Positions 5,691-6,646 of a DNA stretch of 6,646 nucleotides are shown here, piece after piece. The notes beneath the pieces were generated by a model, which was not told where the DNA came from, did no database searches, and was given only the letters and a program-made list of their open reading frames with translations. The position numbers and the translations under genes were made by a program. Positions within the stretch are counted from its first letter, which is position 1. Every line of letters begins with the position of its first letter. Source of the DNA: Anaerolineales bacterium UBA6128 (GTDB taxonomy: Bacteria > Chloroflexota > Anaerolineae > UBA1429); contig DIVQ01000125.1 of NCBI GenBank assembly GCA_002423325.1, positions 1 to 6,646 of the forward strand, read 5' to 3'.

Positions 5691-6423
5691 CAAGCCCAAC
5701 ACGAGCCTGACCGATAGCCCGTTTGCACGACCCGATTTCTTCCGCGATCACCGCAAAGGCGTCCCTGAGGTGGTGCTGACCAGCACAAAAACCGTCGCCC
5801 AGTCGCTGGAGATCGCCGCCCGCTTTCTCGAAACCCGCGGGCGCGCCATCCTCAGCCACGTGTCGCCAGAGCTGCAGACTGCACTAGAGCAGCGCTACGC
5901 CGACGGCCAACTGGAGTGGCATCCGGCCTCGCGCATGGCTGTGATTCGCAGCGCCACGGCCCGCCAGCCACAGACGAATGGCATCGTCGGCGTCATCACT
6001 GCCGGGACCTCGGACCAGCCAATCGCAGAGGAGGCCGCCATCCTTTGCCAGGAGATGGGCTGCACTGTCCACACTACCTGCGACGTCGGCGTCGCCGGGC
6101 TGCATCGGCTGTTCGCCCCGCTCAGAATGCTGATAGAAGACGCGCAGGTTGACGTCATCATCGTCGCTGCGGGTATGGACGGCGCGCTGCCTTCGGTCGT
6201 CTCGGGCCTTGTGGATGTGCCCGTCATCGGGCTGCCAACCTCGATCGGCTATGGCATGGGCGGCCGAGGTGAGGCCGCGCTTTTGGCTATGCTGCAGACG
6301 TGTTCGCCGGGTCTGGCGGTGGTCAACATCGACAACGGCGTCGGTGCGGGCGCCATTGCCGGACTGATCGCCAATCGCGCAGCACGCGCGCGTTCGAGCG
6401 CACCCGAGGAGATCGAGCCATGA
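5674..6423 (+). CDS. larB: LarB, pyridinium-3,5-biscarboxylate mononucleotide synthase
   Basis: LarB carboxylates C5 of the pyridinium ring of nicotinic acid adenine dinucleotide and hydrolyses the phosphoanhydride, releasing AMP. This is the first step of nickel-pincer cofactor synthesis. The 249-residue protein has the N-terminal LarB-type segment (RPDFFRDHRKGVPEVV, 19-34) and a PurE-like C-terminal domain. The latter includes GVITAGTSDQPIAEEAAI (106-123), DVGVAGLHRL (137-146), VIIVAAGMDGALPSVVSGLV (161-180), PVIGLPTSIGYG (183-194) and LAVVNIDNGVGAGAIAGLI (214-232). Cys210 in MLQTCSPG is the likely equivalent of L. plantarum Cys221, which bonds covalently to the pyridinium ring. A short tail after about residue 235 is extra. 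The ATG at 5674 lies inside the end of larE, with GGGGAG (5663-5668) 5 nt before it, so translation is probably coupled to larE. Confidence 0.95.
   Translation: MSQSPSKPNTSLTDSPFARPDFFRDHRKGVPEVVLTSTKTVAQSLEIAARFLETRGRAILSHVSPELQTALEQRYADGQLEWHPASRMAVIRSATARQPQTNGIVGVITAGTSDQPIAEEAAILCQEMGCTVHTTCDVGVAGLHRLFAPLRMLIEDAQVDVIIVAAGMDGALPSVVSGLVDVPVIGLPTSIGYGMGGRGEAALLAMLQTCSPGLAVVNIDNGVGAGAIAGLIANRAARARSSAPEEIEP
6407..6423 (+). promoter_or_regulatory. Shine-Dalgarno and ATGA overlap fixing the larC-type start
   Basis: AGGAG (6407-6411) lies 8 nt before ATG 6420-6422, which overlaps the larB stop TGA (6421-6423). This arrangement strongly supports initiation exactly here and translational coupling, which matters because the protein lacks the usual LarC N-terminal domain. 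Confidence 0.8.
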
Positions 6424-6646
6424 CGGCGGACGACATCACCCCCACCCGCGTGGCGCAACTCGAGTGCAACATTGACGACATGACAGCCGAGGCGCTGGGC
6501 TATGTGCTCGAGCAACTACTCGCACATGGCGCCTTGGACGCATGGTTCACGCCCATCACGATGAAGAAGGGCCGTCCGGCGACGCTGCTGTCGCTGTTGT
6601 GTCGGGTTGGGGACGTCGACGAATACTGCGACTGGCTGCTGCGCGA
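6420..6646 (+). CDS. larC: LarC-type nickel insertion protein, C-terminal domain only (3' end cut by the window edge)
   Basis: Seventy-five residues are readable before the right edge. They match the beginning of the LarC2 domain (PF01969, formerly DUF111): LECNIDDMTAEALGYVLEQL (14-33), HGALDAWFTPITMKKGRPAT (36-55) and LLSLLCRVG (56-64). LarC is the CTP-dependent enzyme that inserts nickel into the bis-thiocarboxylate precursor; LarC2 is the part associated with CTP binding and metal insertion. In full-length LarC this block appears after an N-terminal LarC1 domain of roughly 250 or more residues. In L. plantarum, larC1 and larC2 are joined by programmed ribosomal frameshifting. Here the block begins about 14 residues from a well-supported start and no LarC1 sequence precedes it. 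LarC1 may be encoded further downstream or elsewhere. Family assignment is strong; the full domain make-up is unknown because the gene is truncated. Confidence 0.88.
   Translation, partial: MTADDITPTRVAQLECNIDDMTAEALGYVLEQLLAHGALDAWFTPITMKKGRPATLLSLLCRVGDVDEYCDWLLR

Noticed and set aside
6420..6646. LarC start explained by a frameshift in an upstream LarC1 region
   Set aside because: The sequence just upstream is intact larB in a continuous frame with all family motifs up to its stop, so no degraded or frameshifted LarC1 can be hidden there.

Overview
The window is about 6.6 kb of GC-rich bacterial DNA, densely packed with genes. It looks like a genomic fragment from Chloroflexota, possibly Anaerolineae-like. 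That assignment is an inference from GC-rich codon use and from the type of DUF362, FAD-oxidoreductase and glycosyltransferase genes; no marker gene here settles it. No RNA gene, insertion sequence, CRISPR array or phage gene is visible.

Layout: (1) A DUF362-family gene on the minus strand runs off the left edge (1-733). (2) A compact divergent promoter region (734-915) contains a strong inverted repeat. (3) A full FAD-dependent oxidoreductase gene of the amine-oxidase/protoporphyrinogen-oxidase type reads rightward (916-2256). (4) Two GT4-type glycosyltransferase genes read leftward as one operon, 3495-4598 first and then 2239-3483. The second overlaps the oxidoreductase gene tail to tail by 18 bp. 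(5) A 249-bp intergenic region (4599-4847) carries two near-consensus sigma-70 promoters facing away from each other, an imperfect dyad between them and a long hairpin in the glycosyltransferase leader. (6) A rightward nickel-pincer-cofactor operon follows: larE (4848-5690), larB (5674-6423) and the beginning of a larC-type gene (6420 to the right edge). These genes overlap by 17 bp and 4 bp.

Functional reading: LarB, LarE and LarC make the nickel-pincer nucleotide (NPN) cofactor of lactate racemase and its relatives. LarB carboxylates and cleaves nicotinic acid adenine dinucleotide, LarE converts the two carboxylates to thiocarboxylates, and LarC inserts nickel using CTP. The apo-enzyme (a LarA homologue) is not in the window. 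The two glycosyltransferases, perhaps with the FAD enzyme, probably serve envelope or exopolysaccharide synthesis; their substrates cannot be read from sequence.

The most notable point is the larC-type gene. Its start codon is well supported (ATGA overlap plus a good Shine-Dalgarno), yet its first residues already match the C-terminal domain of LarC (LarC2). The N-terminal LarC1 domain, which normally comes first, is not encoded between larB and this gene. This suggests a split LarC with separated or reordered domains. Also worth a look are the three-cysteine pattern of LarE and the architecture of the two divergent promoter regions.
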